In this document: piece by piece, positions 1 through 5,940 of the stretch
Position numbering within the stretch: the stretch's first letter is position 1
How the letters are laid out: each line of letters opens with the position of its first letter
Assembly: GCA_964415395.1 (NCBI GenBank)
Contig: CAYPZU010000074.1
Location: 1-9,588 of the forward strand
Length of the DNA: 9,588 nucleotides
Origin: CAYPZU01 sp964415395
Lineage (GTDB): Bacteria; Chlamydiota; Chlamydiia; Chlamydiales; SM23-39
Direction of reading: 5' to 3'
Position numbers and translations under genes: made by a program
The notes under the pieces: model-generated
What the model saw: only the letters and a program-made list of their open reading frames with translations
Database searches by the model: none
Told to the model about the DNA's origin: nothing

Positions 1-20
1 ACCAACTGAGCTATACGCCC
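1..20 (-). tRNA. tRNA gene, 5' end only (isotype not determinable, perhaps Ile or Ala)
   Basis: Read on the minus strand, the first 20 bases give GGGCGTATAGCTCAGTTGGT. This is the acceptor 5' strand, T8-A9 and the D-arm start (AGCTCAGTTGGT) of a canonical tRNA. The 5' end is at position 20 and the rest, including the anticodon, lies outside the window. A GGGCGTA acceptor with this D-arm is typical of bacterial tRNA-Ile(GAU) and some tRNA-Ala, but the identity cannot be settled from 20 bases. Confidence 0.85.
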
Positions 21-107
21 GTTTAACTCAAGTCATCTTGAGCCAAAAACGAAGATGTATGTTACTCTGTTTGATTGATTTTACTCAAGAAAAACAGGGA
101 AAATCGT

Positions 108-130
108 TATAACTGGGGCGTTTCTGGGAG
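108..130 (+). promoter_or_regulatory. Candidate -10 element and ribosome binding site of the dipeptidase gene
   Basis: TATAAC at 108-113 matches five of six bases of a -10 box. GGGAG at 126-130 lies 8 nt before the ATG at 139 and is a good Shine-Dalgarno. I see no convincing -35 box 16-18 nt upstream. Positions 27-42 hold a small inverted repeat (CTCAAG/CTTGAG) between this gene and the divergent tRNA. Confidence 0.35.
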
Positions 131-138
131 AAAAAAAG

Positions 139-693
139 ATGTGCGATCTGGTCGAAATTTGCAAAGTCCACCCCCGGATTTATCTCGAAATCCTCTATGC
201 GACGCCAAATAATTTTACCGGAAAAATCGTTTACCCGAGCAGCCGCTGTTTCTTAAGAAAAAAAACGGCTGAAAGGCTGGCCCGCGTTCAAAACCGCCTC
301 GAAAAAGAGGGGCTGGGGCTGAAAGTCTGGGACGGCTACAGGCCTCTTTCCGTGCAAAAAATATTTTGGTCGATTTGCCCGGATCCCCAGTATGTGGCCA
401 ATCCCGCCGAGGGGTCCAAACACAATCGCGGGGCTGCTGTCGACCTGACGCTTGTTGATGCGGGCGGGCGGGAGCTCCCGATGCCGACCGGTTTTGACGA
501 TTTTACGGAGAAAGCCAGCCATGCGTATACGGGATGCTCTCCGGAGGAAAGGAAGAACAGGGAACGGCTGAAAGCTGCAATGGGCGAGGAAGGGTTCCTT
601 TCCTATAGCGGCGAGTGGTGGCATTACGACGACCCGGAATGGGAAACCTACCCGATACTGGATGTGGATTTTGAAGCACTGGATCAAGTTTAA
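139..693 (+). CDS. ddpX: D-alanyl-D-alanine dipeptidase (VanX/DdpX family, peptidase M15D)
   Basis: This predicted zinc dipeptidase hydrolyses D-Ala-D-Ala. The 184-residue length is close to DdpX and VanX (about 190-200). The family signatures are in order: DGYRP at 65-69, with R68 equivalent to the transition-state arginine of VanX; SKHNRGAAVD at 93-102, giving zinc ligands H95 and D102; and GEWWH at 158-162, giving catalytic base E159 and third zinc ligand H162. All key residues are present. There is no signal peptide, so a cytoplasmic enzyme is expected, as for DdpX. No VanS/VanR, VanH or VanA-like ligase is nearby, so I infer peptidoglycan-dipeptide turnover or recycling rather than glycopeptide resistance. 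The start at 139 has GGGAG at 8 nt spacing. The 3' end overlaps the following lipoprotein gene. Confidence 0.93.
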   Translation: MCDLVEICKVHPRIYLEILYATPNNFTGKIVYPSSRCFLRKKTAERLARVQNRLEKEGLGLKVWDGYRPLSVQKIFWSICPDPQYVANPAEGSKHNRGAAVDLTLVDAGGRELPMPTGFDDFTEKASHAYTGCSPEERKNRERLKAAMGEEGFLSYSGEWWHYDDPEWETYPILDVDFEALDQV

Positions 694-1039
694 TTTTATT
701 CTCGCCGCTCTAGCGGGATGCGCCCCCTCGTCCTATGAGGAGCTCCGGTGGGAGGGGGAGGCAGAGACCCGGAAGCTGGCGGCGGAATTGAAAGCTCTCG
801 ATACGAAAGAGGAGCTGGCTGCAGCTCTGCCCCGGATCAAAAAAAGATATAATCGGATCGCTTCGATTCTTGCTGAGGCGAGGAAGTTCAGGGACCGGAC
901 GGCCGATGAGCCTTCTTTAGCCAGCGAGGAGCTGTTCGCCGAGCTGGCCCGGCTCTACGAGATTCCGGGCGGGCGGGAGCTGATCGAGACGGCGCAAACC
1001 GAGGCGATCAGCCGCCTTGAATCATCCTCTAGGATTTGA
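662..1039 (+). CDS. Small predicted lipoprotein of unknown function
   Basis: This is a 125-residue protein (as annotated) with a short basic N-terminus, a hydrophobic stretch and a lipobox L-A-G-C whose cysteine is residue 20, followed by APSS. This is a typical signal peptidase II site, so a periplasm-facing lipid-anchored protein is expected. The mature part is charged and probably mostly helical (runs rich in Glu, Lys, Leu and Ala); I recognise no domain. The ATG at 662 overlaps the dipeptidase gene by 32 bp and has no clear Shine-Dalgarno. A TTG at 671 would start with M-K-H-W and give an equally good signal peptide with the lipobox cysteine at 17. Translational coupling to the upstream gene is likely either way. 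The 3' end overlaps the convergent surE end by 11 bp. No hit to a named lipoprotein family is claimed. Confidence 0.72.
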   Translation: MWILKHWIKFNFILAALAGCAPSSYEELRWEGEAETRKLAAELKALDTKEELAAALPRIKKRYNRIASILAEARKFRDRTADEPSLASEELFAELARLYEIPGGRELIETAQTEAISRLESSSRI

Positions 1040-1817
1040 ATACAAGCTTGGTTTCGAAGAGCGATTTGTGCTTTTCGAAAGCGTCCAGGTCGGTCATCTG
1101 GCTGACGTGGATGGGAACTGCCGCAATGAAGCCCTGCTCAAGGAGAGCGATGTCGCTTTCGGGATCTTCTTCGAAGGATTTGAATTTTCCTCCAAGCCAA
1201 TAATAGGGAACCCCTTCGGGGTGTATTCTCTTGTCAGGCGATTCGACCCAATAGCCTTTGCCCTGTTTCGCGATCCGGAATCCTTTCACGCCTTCTTTGG
1301 CGTTGTAAGGAAAATTGACGTTGAGGATCGTCCCCGCAGGAAGGGGGTGTTCCAGAAAATGGCGGATGATCGGGTAAATATACTGCTGCGTGACGCTCAG
1401 CGGCGGGGGTTCGAGATCGGAGAAGGAAAAGGCGATGCCGGGAATATTTTTGAAGGCCCCTTCAATGACGCCGCCGATTGTGCCGCTGTAGAGAACCGTT
1501 CGTCCGGGATTAGAGCCGCGGTTGATCCCGGAGATGATCAGATCCGGCTTACGGTCGAGAAGAACGGCAAGGGCCATTTTGACGCAGTCGGCCGGCGTCC
1601 CATTCAGCGTCCAGGCGGGAGTGCTTTTTTCCCATAGGACAGGATGGATATGGAGCGGCTTGGTCCAGGTGATGGAAAGTCCGCTGCCGGAGCGCTCGAC
1701 TTGCGGCGCGACGATAGCCGTGTCGGCGTGTTCGCGGACGGTTTCCCAAAGATGCCTGATTCCTGGGGCATGGATTCCATCATCGTTTGTAATCAGAAGA
1801 TAGGGGCGCTGTGTCAT
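1029..1817 (-). CDS. surE: 5'/3'-nucleotidase SurE
   Basis: SurE is a metal-dependent nucleoside 5'/3'-monophosphate phosphatase of the cytoplasm, involved in nucleotide-pool control and stress survival. The 262 residues match the family length. The N-terminus carries the NDDG signature at 11-14 (metal ligands D12 and D13), followed by SGSG with S43. SGINRGSN at 96-103 supplies N99. Together these correspond to the D-D-S-N metal site known in SurE structures. LNGTPADCV at 71-79 is another conserved SurE block. Upstream of the ATG the minus strand reads GGAAG with a 4-nt gap. The gene follows putP in the same direction after 46 bp. That gap contains a CCCGAT/ATCGGG inverted repeat (1837-1854) without a T run, so read-through from putP is plausible. 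I see no terminator after its stop. Confidence 0.97.
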   Translation of the reverse strand: MTQRPYLLITNDDGIHAPGIRHLWETVREHADTAIVAPQVERSGSGLSITWTKPLHIHPVLWEKSTPAWTLNGTPADCVKMALAVLLDRKPDLIISGINRGSNPGRTVLYSGTIGGVIEGAFKNIPGIAFSFSDLEPPPLSVTQQYIYPIIRHFLEHPLPAGTILNVNFPYNAKEGVKGFRIAKQGKGYWVESPDKRIHPEGVPYYWLGGKFKSFEEDPESDIALLEQGFIAAVPIHVSQMTDLDAFEKHKSLFETKLVFKS

Positions 1818-1863
1818 AAAACTTCCGGGGTAAATTCCCGATTAACAGATCGGGCTGTTCCGA

Positions 1864-3327
1864 TCAAGGCTCGGCAGCGACGGCTTCCCGATCGCGGGTC
1901 ATCATCGATACGGCCTGGATTGAAACGGCGCTGAGGATAAACCCGATCAAAAGCGACGGAATGTCGAGCTGGTACATCTTGTCGAAATAGGGCCAAATTC
2001 CTGCTGTCAATCCACCCACGAGGATGCCGGCGAACGCGCCGTACTTATTGATATTTTTGAGGTAAAGAGAGAGGAGCAGGAGCGGGCCGAATGAGGCGCC
2101 GAGTCCCGACCAGGAATAGAGGACGAGTTTGTAGATCGTAGAGATTTTAAAGTAGGCGATCGCAAATCCAATCAGCGCAATGACGACGACGCTGATGCGG
2201 GATACCCAAAGCATCTCTTTTTCGGGGGCGTGCCTTCTGACGAGCCGCTTGTAAAAATCTTCGGAGAGATTCGAAGCAATCACGAGGATCTGCGCTGCCA
2301 TCACATTGGTGGTGGCCGCCAAAATCGCGCACAGGACAAGCCCTGCGAAGAAGGGCGCCAGGGTTGTTTTAACAATGTTCAAAATCACATGTTCGGGATT
2401 CTCGAGGCCTTGAGGGAATAGGTAGATGCCGACCAGGCCGACCATCGTTGCAGCCGTCAGCGCAATGGCCTGCCAGCTGATCCCGAGATATTTCGCTTTG
2501 CTCATCTCGCTCACTTTGCGGATGCCCATGAATTTCGTGATGATGTGGGGCTGCCCGAAGTATCCGAGACCCCAGCCTGCCGCCGTGGCGAAAATCTGCC
2601 ATAGGGTCTTGGCGGAGAAGTCGGGGAAGAGCGAAGTGGAGAGTTTTTTGGCTGCGACAGCGTCCATGATTTTGTCTATGCCGCCGAAGTGCATGGTGAG
2701 ATAGACGGGGATGAATACGATGACGCCGAGGAGGAAAAAGCCCTGGAAAAGATCGATCCAGGCGACAGTCCGATAGCCGCCCATAAAGACGTAGACAACG
2801 ACGATCAAGAGGCCGATCGAAATGCCCAGATGATAATTGAGGCTGAAGAGCGACTCGACGAGCTCTCCCATCGCGACAAGGCCGGAAGAGATGTACATCG
2901 TGAAAAAGAAGACCGACATGATTGCGGAGATCAGCCGGAGCCGTCCCGAGAGATCGCCGAAGCGGGTTTCAAAATAGGAGCTTAGCGTCAGGCTTCCCAG
3001 TTGTTCTGTCACGGTTCTGATTTTCGGCGCGATAAACTGCCAGTTCAAAAACATGAAGAACGTGAGTCCTACCGCCGCCCAGGCGGAAAAAAGGCCGGTA
3101 GTGAAAATGAGAGCGGGATAGCCTAAAAAGAGCCAGCTGCTCATGTCGCTTGCGTGCGCCGATAGCGCAGTCAGCCAGAAATTGAGCGAACGGCCGCCGA
3201 TGATGAAGTCGGTATCCGATTTCTGCTTGCGGTAAGAGAGGAACGCGATGAGCAGGACCACGGCGAAGTAGCCGAAAAAAGTAATCAGCTCCAAAAACGC
3301 GTAGCTTTTCCCTACAGGAAGTTCCAT
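1864..3327 (-). CDS. putP: Sodium:proline symporter-like protein (PutP, SSS family)
   Basis: This inner-membrane sodium/solute symporter of the SSS family has 487 residues (E. coli PutP has 502) and hydrophobic segments along its length consistent with the 13-helix LeuT fold. It aligns well with E. coli PutP: GGRSL at 44-48; SAHASDMSSW at 56-65, with D61 and S63 equivalent to D55 and S57; FFTMYISSGLV with Y145 equivalent to Y140; GWGLGYFGQPHII at 251-263, with W252 and Y256 equivalent to W244 and Y248. The proline-site aromatic residues are thus kept. Residues aligned with sodium-site S340 and T341 appear as N341 and V342, which is unusual. The gene starts 34 bp after the MFS gene and is probably cotranscribed with it. 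Proline is the best substrate guess. Because SSS proteins have also been predicted as thiamine-related transporters (ThiV), the neighbourhood leaves some doubt. Confidence 0.9.
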   Translation of the reverse strand: MELPVGKSYAFLELITFFGYFAVVLLIAFLSYRKQKSDTDFIIGGRSLNFWLTALSAHASDMSSWLFLGYPALIFTTGLFSAWAAVGLTFFMFLNWQFIAPKIRTVTEQLGSLTLSSYFETRFGDLSGRLRLISAIMSVFFFTMYISSGLVAMGELVESLFSLNYHLGISIGLLIVVVYVFMGGYRTVAWIDLFQGFFLLGVIVFIPVYLTMHFGGIDKIMDAVAAKKLSTSLFPDFSAKTLWQIFATAAGWGLGYFGQPHIITKFMGIRKVSEMSKAKYLGISWQAIALTAATMVGLVGIYLFPQGLENPEHVILNIVKTTLAPFFAGLVLCAILAATTNVMAAQILVIASNLSEDFYKRLVRRHAPEKEMLWVSRISVVVIALIGFAIAYFKISTIYKLVLYSWSGLGASFGPLLLLSLYLKNINKYGAFAGILVGGLTAGIWPYFDKMYQLDIPSLLIGFILSAVSIQAVSMMTRDREAVAAEP

Positions 3328-3361
3328 ATGGCTTCTTTCATACTCTTTATCTCCATTAAGC

Positions 3362-4576
3362 TCAAGCGTTTTTGCCCCTCAGCCGTTTCTTGAACAGCAG
3401 AGGCGCGGCCAGCGAAAAGGCGGCTCCGAACGCTGCGGCGATGACCGGGAGGGCCGCCGCTTCCGCCAGGCCGGTTTTCTGGTAGAGCCAGAGCGCCATC
3501 GCCGGAACGGGCGCCCCGATCGCCTGCGAACCGATCGCGGCGCCGACAGCGCTGATCAGATAGCGGTGCTGAACCGGAGCGGTTTCGAGCGCCCAGGCAT
3601 GATAGGGGGCGGCCAGCGCGACCCCGATGCAGGTGAGGCTCATCCGGATAGAGGCGGCGGCGAAAAGGGAGGCTCCCTCCGTAAGTCCCATGAGGAGGGG
3701 GACCGCCGGAATGGCGAGGAGGACGGCGGCGATCATCGTTTTCTCTTTGCCCGCTTTCGCGCTGATCCAGCCAAAAAACGGCAGGAGCAGGAAATCGAAA
3801 GCGAGAAGCAGCGTGTTCATCTCGAGCGCTTCCTGCCGGCTGATCGAGCTGACCAGAGGGAGAAAGCCGTTCATGAAGGTCGTCAGAAGATAGTAATTGG
3901 CGTAGGAAAACCCCGCGACGAGAGCGATCCTTCCAATTTCTTTCCGGCATCGCCAAAGAAGGGGGAGGAGAGGCTCTGATTTTTGAGAAGGGGCTGTTTC
4001 CCTGCCAAAGAAGCGGATGGCTAGACCGGCAGCTCCGGCCGCGGCTCCAACCCAAAACAGCCACCTCCAGGAAAAATGAGAACCGCTTACCAGAGCGGCT
4101 GCTCCCGAGGCGAAGAGAATCCCGAGAATTCCCACCGCGTCGAACAGGCTGCTCCAAAGGGGCCGCTTTTCCGCGGCTGCGCCCTCTAAAAGGAAAATGG
4201 CTCCTCCCGTTACTTCTCCAGCGGCAAAAAAATTCTGGAGCAGCCGCATCAGCCCCCATAAAACAGGAGCGGCCAGTCCGATTTCAAAGTAGGTCGGCAG
4301 GAATCCCATCGATCCGGTCACAATAGCCATCCCCATCAGAGTGAGCGAAAGGGCTTTTCGTCTTCCGATCCGATCGCCGAGCCGGCCGAATACGAGCGCG
4401 CCTAAAGGCCGCGAGAGCATCCCCAGCGGCATCAGGGCGCAGGTGTAAATCAGCGCCTCTATGGGGTCTGAGCGGGGAAAAAAGAGGGGGGCTAAAATGG
4501 GGGCCAGGAATCCGAAGAGCGCCTGGTCGTAATGTTCTAGGAAATTGCCGGCAAGCCCGGCCAAACGATGTTTCAT
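3362..4576 (-). CDS. MFS transporter, MHS (ProP-like) type, probable thiamine-compound importer
   Basis: This is a 404-residue inner-membrane transporter with about 12 hydrophobic segments. The N-terminus GNFLEHYDQALFGFLAP at 10-26 is a variant of the metabolite:H+ symporter signature (GNFLEWYDFxxYGF). MFS motif A, GRLGDRIGRRK, is at 64-74 in the loop after the second helix. Sequence alone would suggest an osmolyte or dicarboxylate carrier, but the gene is directly preceded by a TPP riboswitch, and such genes almost always serve thiamine synthesis or uptake. I therefore infer import of thiamine, a thiamine phosphate or a precursor such as HMP. The short N-terminus and the AAGGAG ribosome site 5 nt upstream fix the start at 4576. 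The protein lacks the long C-terminal tail of ProP (about 500 residues), which in ProP is linked to osmosensing. The putP-like gene follows after 34 bp. Confidence 0.9.
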   Translation of the reverse strand: MKHRLAGLAGNFLEHYDQALFGFLAPILAPLFFPRSDPIEALIYTCALMPLGMLSRPLGALVFGRLGDRIGRRKALSLTLMGMAIVTGSMGFLPTYFEIGLAAPVLWGLMRLLQNFFAAGEVTGGAIFLLEGAAAEKRPLWSSLFDAVGILGILFASGAAALVSGSHFSWRWLFWVGAAAGAAGLAIRFFGRETAPSQKSEPLLPLLWRCRKEIGRIALVAGFSYANYYLLTTFMNGFLPLVSSISRQEALEMNTLLLAFDFLLLPFFGWISAKAGKEKTMIAAVLLAIPAVPLLMGLTEGASLFAAASIRMSLTCIGVALAAPYHAWALETAPVQHRYLISAVGAAIGSQAIGAPVPAMALWLYQKTGLAEAAALPVIAAAFGAAFSLAAPLLFKKRLRGKNA

Positions 4577-4656
4577 CCACTCTCCTTACGCCGGTATTAT
4601 CCGGATCAAGTATTTGAGGGTGATTCTCAGCTGCTCGCGCAGCACCCCTGGTGATG
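4574..4656 (-). promoter_or_regulatory. TPP riboswitch (THI element) controlling the MFS transporter
   Basis: Read on the minus strand, the leader holds the conserved aptamer landmarks in order: GGGGTGC (4648-4642), a short P3 hairpin, the pyrimidine-sensor CTGAGA (4630-4625), the pyrophosphate-side block CTTGATCCGGATAATACCGG (4610-4591), then GCGTA followed by AAGGAG. The P5-type stem is CCGG/CCGG in place of the usual CTGG/CCAG, so pairing is kept. The ribosome site AAGGAG (4587-4582) is next to the aptamer 3' strand. CATCAC (4656-4651) can pair with GTGGATG (4580-4574) with one bulged G, placing the start codon in P1. This suggests TPP-dependent block of translation initiation without a separate expression platform. 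Known family: TPP riboswitches. The translational mechanism and exact P1 are my inference. Confidence 0.94.
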
Positions 4657-4705
4657 GCTGAAAGGATACCTTTTTCGCTCCGATTAGGGCAAGGTTTGTC
4701 TATTA

Positions 4706-5455
4706 TCAGGGAGTAGCGGCTTTGTCGGAGCCGTAGAGGAGGCCTGCCCGGGCGAGGTTGCTCCGGACGTGGGGAAAGTGAGTTTCGATCTCTTTGATCA
4801 GTTGATCGACTACTTTTCGCTTCGAATTTTGCCCGACAGGGCACTGGCAGGTGATCCGTGCGAAGCCGTACTGCTTGGCGAACTGGCGGATCGATTCCTC
4901 CGCGATGTAGATGAGAGGGCGGATGATCGTAACGCCGTATTCTCTCATAACCACTTTTGGAAGATTGGCGGCGAATTCGGCTTTATGGAGAAGGTTGAGG
5001 AGAAGTGTCTGCGCGCTGTCGTCTCTGTGGTGGCCAAAGGCGACCGTAGTCGCCCCCACGCTTTTCGCCGCGTTGAAAATCAGCTTTCTTCTCTCGCGGG
5101 AGCAGCGGTAGCACTCGAGATCTTCCCGTTTCTGCGTCGATTCGCACCGGATGAAATTCACCCCCAATTCGCGGCAGATCCCCCCGAGAAATCCCTCGTC
5201 GATCCCTGCGCCGCACGAAAATTCTCCGCCTACGTGGATCGCGTGCATCTCGAATTGGGGAAAACCCCTGCCCCGGATTGCGTGGAGCAGGTAGAGGAGA
5301 GCGAGCGAGTCTTTGCCCCCGCTCAAAGCGACGGCGACCTTCTCCGTCTCCTTGTCCAGGAGGGCGAAGTCGAAGAGGGCTTTTCTGAGGGCGCTTTCCA
5401 GCTCCTTTCCCAGGGCAGTCCAGGGAGGGCGGGCGATCGGGAGTCCAACATCCAT
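4706..5455 (-). CDS. ttcA: tRNA 2-thiocytidine biosynthesis protein TtcA-like PP-loop ATPase
   Basis: This is a cytoplasmic PP-loop ATPase. TtcA adenylates and thiolates cytidine 32 of certain tRNAs using an Fe-S cluster. The 249 residues include the PP-loop SGGKDS at 45-50; a CxxC pair in ECYRCSRERR at 114-123 (C115 and C118), typical of the TtcA group; GHHRDDSAQT at 141-150; and a later CQCPVG at 203-208 whose cysteine could complete the three-cysteine cluster site. It is somewhat shorter than E. coli TtcA (about 310). The start at 5455 is preceded by GAAGGA at short spacing and leaves a normal-length N-terminus before the PP-loop. A good promoter sits so close that its transcript would be almost leaderless. 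The gene is first in the minus-strand run, with the riboswitch leader beginning about 50 bp past its stop. A related TtcA-family thiolase with another target base is possible. Confidence 0.9.
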   Translation of the reverse strand: MDVGLPIARPPWTALGKELESALRKALFDFALLDKETEKVAVALSGGKDSLALLYLLHAIRGRGFPQFEMHAIHVGGEFSCGAGIDEGFLGGICRELGVNFIRCESTQKREDLECYRCSRERRKLIFNAAKSVGATTVAFGHHRDDSAQTLLLNLLHKAEFAANLPKVVMREYGVTIIRPLIYIAEESIRQFAKQYGFARITCQCPVGQNSKRKVVDQLIKEIETHFPHVRSNLARAGLLYGSDKAATP

Positions 5456-5465
5456 AAGTCCTTCA

Positions 5466-5495
5466 ATTTTATCCCCTCGGGAAGTCTCTAGTCAA
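5466..5495 (-). promoter_or_regulatory. Candidate promoter of ttcA
   Basis: On the minus strand TTGACT (5495-5490, five of six) is followed after 18 bp by TAAAAT (5471-5466, five of six). Transcription would begin near 5458-5460, only 3-5 nt before the ATG at 5455, so the mRNA would be nearly leaderless and would miss most of the GAAGGA ribosome site. Either leaderless translation or an upstream promoter must apply if the annotated start is right. Confidence 0.5.
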
Positions 5496-5502
5496 TAACC
5501 AA

Positions 5503-5532
5503 TGGACTTTTGGATTTCCCCTGTGGTAAAAT
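5503..5532 (+). promoter_or_regulatory. Candidate extended -10 promoter of the SEC-C gene
   Basis: TGGACT (5503-5508, four of six) and TAAAAT (5527-5532, five of six) are separated by 18 bp. TGG directly before the -10 box makes an extended -10 (TGnTAAAAT). It lies back to back with the ttcA promoter. Transcription would start near 5539, which supports the ATG at 5564 as the start of the downstream gene and argues against the in-frame TTG at 5510. Confidence 0.5.
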
Positions 5533-5563
5533 AGAAGCCATTCTGACTGAACAGACTAGAAAA

Positions 5564-5827
5564 ATGAAGAAAACCGGACGCAACGACCCCTGCCCCTGCG
5601 GGTCAGGAAAAAAGTTCAAAAAGTGCTGCGAAAGCAAGATGCTCGGAGGCCGATTCATGGCCGCGAAAGTCGATGCGGAGAGCGCTCCCCAGATCCGCAA
5701 AACGGTCAATTTGACCTCGCTCTTCCACTCCCGTCTCGCCGAGACGCCGAAGAAACCAATGCCGCCTGCGGAAGAAAAGCCCCCTGAAGAGCAGAAAAAC
5801 GAATCTCCGGAAACAGTCCAGGCTTGA
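5564..5827 (+). CDS. Small SEC-C zinc-motif protein
   Basis: This is an 87-residue protein made of one SEC-C motif plus a low-complexity tail. RNDPCPCGSGKKFKKCC occupies residues 6-22, with zinc ligands C10, C12, C21 and C22. The motif is the one at the C-terminus of SecA, where it binds zinc and contacts SecB and ribosomes, and it also occurs in many small stand-alone proteins of unknown role. The rest is hydrophilic and ends in a Pro/Glu/Lys-rich, probably disordered stretch from about residue 60. An in-frame extension to a TTG at 5510 is open, but the promoter lies inside it, so I use the ATG at 5564; its ribosome site is weak. The tRNA-Thr gene begins 40 bp after the stop. Function beyond zinc binding is unknown to me. 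Confidence 0.8.
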   Translation: MKKTGRNDPCPCGSGKKFKKCCESKMLGGRFMAAKVDAESAPQIRKTVNLTSLFHSRLAETPKKPMPPAEEKPPEEQKNESPETVQA

Positions 5828-5867
5828 GACTAAAGCGGTTCTTTTGGTAGTCTAATCAAGTTTTTAT

Positions 5868-5940
5868 GCTGGCGTAGCTCAATTGGTAGAGCGCCCGACT
5901 TGTAATCGGATGGTTGAGGGTTCAATTCCTTTCGCCAGCA
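5868..5940 (+). tRNA. tRNA-Thr (anticodon TGT), copy 1
   Basis: This is a complete 73-nt cloverleaf. The acceptor GCTGGCG (5868-5874) pairs with CGCCAGC (5933-5939), and discriminator A is at 5940. The D-arm is AGCTCAATTGGTAGAGC, the anticodon loop CTTGTAA has TGT at 5901-5903, and the T-loop is TTCAATT. CCA is not encoded. The outermost anticodon-stem pair (27-43) is a C-A mismatch and the T-stem contains two G-U pairs. TCTAAT at 5851-5856 may be a -10 box. The tRNA 3' end is overlapped by the convergent 372-residue protein gene. Confidence 0.96.

Noticed and set aside
1017..1637. A 206-codon plus-strand frame antisense to surE
   Set aside because: surE carries all of its metal-site residues, and the antisense frame resembles no protein family.
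1837..1854. Hairpin CCCGAT/ATCGGG between putP and surE as a terminator
   Set aside because: It has only 6 bp of stem, no T run on the minus strand, and the genes are 46 bp apart in the same direction.
3312..4259. A 315-codon minus-strand frame overlapping the MFS gene
   Set aside because: It is Arg/Ser/Pro/Gly-rich with no motif, lies in another frame of a clear transporter gene, and is explained by GC-rich codon bias.
4660..4690. Promoter TTGCCC / TATCCT just before the riboswitch
   Set aside because: Both boxes match only four of six and the spacing is 18. It would start transcription right at P1, which is possible but too weak to annotate. A GATAAT at 4707-4702 overlapping the ttcA stop is an equally weak alternative.
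4769..5491. A 240-codon plus-strand frame antisense to ttcA
   Set aside because: ttcA has unmistakable PP-loop and CxxC motifs. The antisense frame has none and no ribosome site, and reflects GC-rich third positions.
5510..5563. N-terminal extension of the SEC-C protein from a TTG at 5510
   Set aside because: The best promoter lies within the extension and would exclude it from the mRNA. The SEC-C motif follows naturally from the ATG at 5564.
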